A stretch of 8,425 nt of DNA from an uncultured Oscillospiraceae bacterium (lineage in GTDB: Bacteria; Bacillota; Clostridia; Oscillospirales; Ruminococcaceae): assembly GCA_910584715.1 (NCBI GenBank), contig CAJUAN010000051.1:1-8425 (forward strand), written 5' to 3'. The notes below the pieces were generated by a model. The model saw only the letters and a list, made by a program, of their open reading frames with translations, was not told the DNA's origin and did no database searches. The position numbers and the translations under genes were made by a program. Positions 6,598-8,425 of the stretch are shown in pieces. Numbering within the stretch: the first letter of the stretch is position 1; every line of letters begins with the position of its first letter.

Positions 6598-8341
6598 AGC
6601 TTCAGGCAAAAAGCCGGTTATCGGCAGGATATTAAGATACACAAAGCCATGCGCCGCGCTGGTTGCGCCTGCGGTCATCGCAGCAGTGGTAAGCGTTTTG
6701 CTGTCACTCTATACGCCTGTTTTGGTGGGACGGGGCATTGACTATATAATCGGCAAAAACAACGTTGATTTTGCCGGCGTAAAGCATTATGTTCTGATGA
6801 TAGCCGTTACCGTTGCGCTTTCGGCGGTGTTCAGCTGGGTGATGTCCTACTGCACCTACAAGATAACCTACAGAGCTGTAAGCGATATGCGCTGCGAGCT
6901 GTACGAAAAGCTGAACAGGGTACCCCTGAACTACATCGACAGCACCTCTCGCGGAGATATTATCGCCCGTATGTCGGTGGATATCGAGACGGTTTCCGAC
7001 GGCATGCTCCAGTGTTTTTCCCAGTTCCTGACGGGAATCGTGACAATTTTCGGAACAATTGCCTTTATGCTCCGTATCAACGTTAAAATCGCACTTGTGG
7101 TAATTCTAATAACGCCTCTGTCCCTGTTTGTGGCGGCGTTTATCACAAAGCTCTGCCATGACAAGTTCCGCGAGCAGTCCGCAGTACGCGGCGAGCTCAG
7201 CGGCTGCATAGAGGAGCTTGTTGGCGGTCAAAAGATAGTCAAGGCGTTTTCCTACGAGGACAGAGCACAGGAACGATTTGAGGAGATAAACGGCAGACTC
7301 TATAAGTGCGGAGTACTGGCGCAGTTTTACTCCGCTCTGACCAATCCCTGCACCCGCTTTGTAAACGGTATCGTATACGCCGCCGCGGGAATTTTCGGCG
7401 CAATATCCGTAATAAGCGGAGGCTCAATGTCGGTGGGACAGATATCCGCGTTCCTCAGCTACGCCAACCAGTACACCAAGCCGTTCAACGAAATAACGGG
7501 AGTTATTACTGAATTGCAGGCGGCTTTCGCTTCCGCAAGACGGGTTTTCGCCGTTCTTGACGAAGCGGAGGAGATCCCCGAAAAAGAGCCTCCCGCTCCC
7601 GCAAACGCGGACGGAAACGTGGAAATAAAGAACGTGACGTTTTCCTACAAGCCCGGTCAGAAGCTTCTTGAAAATGTGAACGTGTCGGTAAAAACAGGCC
7701 AGCGGGCTGCAATAGTGGGTCCCACGGGATGCGGAAAGACCACGCTTATCAATCTGCTGATGAGGTTCTACGACGTGCGTGAGGGCGTTATCGAGGTGGG
7801 CGGAGAGGATATTCGCAATATGCGCAGGAGCGAGCTTCGCGTCATGTATGGCATGGTTTTGCAGGACACATGGATCTATACTGGTACTATCCGCGAAAAT
7901 ATAGCTTACGGCAAGCCTGACGCCACCGAGGAGGAAATCATTGCGGCGGCGAAGATGTGCCACTGTCACAGCTTTATCAGGCGTATGCCCGAGGGCTACG
8001 ACACGGTGGTCTCCGAGGACGGCGGCAATCTTTCCCAGGGGCAGAAGCAGCTTCTTTGCATATGCAGGGTAATGCTGACAAATCCTCCCATGCTTATTCT
8101 GGACGAGGCAACGTCAAGCATTGATACACGTACCGAGCTGAAAATACAAAGCGCGTTCGCTAAGCTTATGAAAGGCAAGACCAGTTTTATAATCGCGCAC
8201 CGACTGTCTACCATACGGGACGCGGACGTTATCCTTGTTATGAAGGACGGCAACATCATTGAGCAGGGCGATCATGAGTCCCTGCTTGAAAAGGGCGGGT
8301 TCTACGCGAATCTTTACAATTCACAGTTTGAGCAGGCTTAA
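6590..8341 (+). CDS. ABC exporter half-transporter, catalytic partner
   Basis: A 583-residue half-transporter with a six-helix membrane domain (about 20-315) and an ATPase domain (about 343-583). Motifs are Walker A GPTGCGKT (377-384), Q-loop Gln425, Walker B MLILDE with catalytic Glu506, D-loop SSID (509-512) and switch His537 (IIAHRLST). Its signature is LSQGQ (481-485), with Gln in place of the first Gly of LSGGQ. Paired with the preceding subunit, its intact Walker A, Walker B and His face that subunit's intact LSGGQ to form the one consensus ATP site. The degenerate site combines the other subunit's defects with LSQGQ. AAGGGAGG (6574-6581) lies eight bases before the ATG. No strong terminator follows; the gene runs toward the right-hand repeat. 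TM288, BmrD and LmrD are the closest described types by motif pattern. Confidence 0.95.
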   Translation: MAKASGKKPVIGRILRYTKPCAALVAPAVIAAVVSVLLSLYTPVLVGRGIDYIIGKNNVDFAGVKHYVLMIAVTVALSAVFSWVMSYCTYKITYRAVSDMRCELYEKLNRVPLNYIDSTSRGDIIARMSVDIETVSDGMLQCFSQFLTGIVTIFGTIAFMLRINVKIALVVILITPLSLFVAAFITKLCHDKFREQSAVRGELSGCIEELVGGQKIVKAFSYEDRAQERFEEINGRLYKCGVLAQFYSALTNPCTRFVNGIVYAAAGIFGAISVISGGSMSVGQISAFLSYANQYTKPFNEITGVITELQAAFASARRVFAVLDEAEEIPEKEPPAPANADGNVEIKNVTFSYKPGQKLLENVNVSVKTGQRAAIVGPTGCGKTTLINLLMRFYDVREGVIEVGGEDIRNMRRSELRVMYGMVLQDTWIYTGTIRENIAYGKPDATEEEIIAAAKMCHCHSFIRRMPEGYDTVVSEDGGNLSQGQKQLLCICRVMLTNPPMLILDEATSSIDTRTELKIQSAFAKLMKGKTSFIIAHRLSTIRDADVILVMKDGNIIEQGDHESLLEKGGFYANLYNSQFEQA

Positions 8342-8376
8342 CCGGTTTAAATTTATGTTTAACTCACAATCAATGC

Positions 8377-8425
8377 TAAACCTGCCAAAGATTAGCTGGT
8401 CAAGCTGAGCACAGCTTGCGGGGGT
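8377..8425. repeat. Right arm of terminal inverted repeat
   Basis: This is the inverse copy of 19-67: positions 8389-8425 match perfectly over 37 bases, and the rest carries three mismatches. It holds the same 7-bp hairpin (8401-8407 with 8412-8418). The window ends inside the repeat, so the outer GC-rich hairpin seen on the left may continue beyond it. It lies 35 bases after the last ABC gene and might act as a weak transcription barrier, but no T-tract follows the hairpin within the window. Confidence 0.85.

Noticed and set aside
8342..8384. Terminator directly after the ABC operon
   Set aside because: Only a weak 6-bp complement (8344-8349 with 8377-8382) across a long loop is present, without a T-tract.
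19..8425. The inverted repeats as ends of a transposon carrying all genes between them
   Set aside because: No transposase, integrase or resolvase is present, no target duplication can be seen, and the cargo is ordinary chromosomal metabolism and transport genes. The copies look like palindromic intergenic repeats.

Overview
The window looks like chromosomal DNA of a gut-type Firmicute, most likely Oscillospiraceae/Ruminococcus-like. The reasons are a mixed, mid-range GC codon use, strong AGGAGG-type ribosome binding sites, TTGACA/TATAAT-type promoters, an ECF sigma/anti-sigma pair of the style common in that group, and a GC-rich dispersed repeat at both ends. This is inference from composition and family style; no 16S or marker gene is present.

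Layout. (1) 1-67: a GC-rich palindromic repeat. (2) 68-2022: a promoter region, then an ECF sigma factor gene (206-766, TTG start) overlapping by ATGA a single-pass membrane protein gene (763-1986) that is probably its anti-sigma/sensor partner, closed by a hairpin terminator. (3) 2051-2884: a monocistronic hisA of the eukaryotic (HIS6) sequence type with its own promoter. (4) 2913-2942: a hairpin between convergent genes. (5) 2949-4205, minus strand: a CNNM/CorC-type membrane protein (DUF21, CBS pair, CorC_HlyC), probably in Mg2+/divalent cation transport. (6) 4206-4397: a divergent promoter region. (7) 4398-8341: a three-gene, translationally coupled operon of a GtrA-family four-helix membrane protein and two ABC exporter half-transporters. 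(8) 8377-8425: a second, inverted copy of the terminal repeat.

The functional core is the ABC pair. The first half-transporter has a degenerate ATP site (catalytic Glu to Asp, switch His to Gln) but an intact LSGGQ signature. The second has intact Walker B Glu and switch His but an altered LSQGQ signature. Together they give one consensus and one degenerate ATP site, the hallmark of heterodimeric exporters such as TM287/288, BmrCD and LmrCD. The upstream GtrA gene, coupled by an 8-base overlap, suggests a role in export or flipping of a lipid-linked or glycosylated cell-surface molecule.

No transposase, integrase, phage gene, CRISPR array, tRNA or rRNA was seen. Nearly all of the window is explained by recognisable families. 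The most unusual points are the 37-bp perfect inverted repeats bracketing the segment, possible overlapping housekeeping and ECF promoters before the sigma gene, a five-codon leader frame overlapping the start of the CNNM gene, the eukaryotic-type lone hisA, and the uncharacterised, linker-rich extracytoplasmic domain of the presumed anti-sigma factor.
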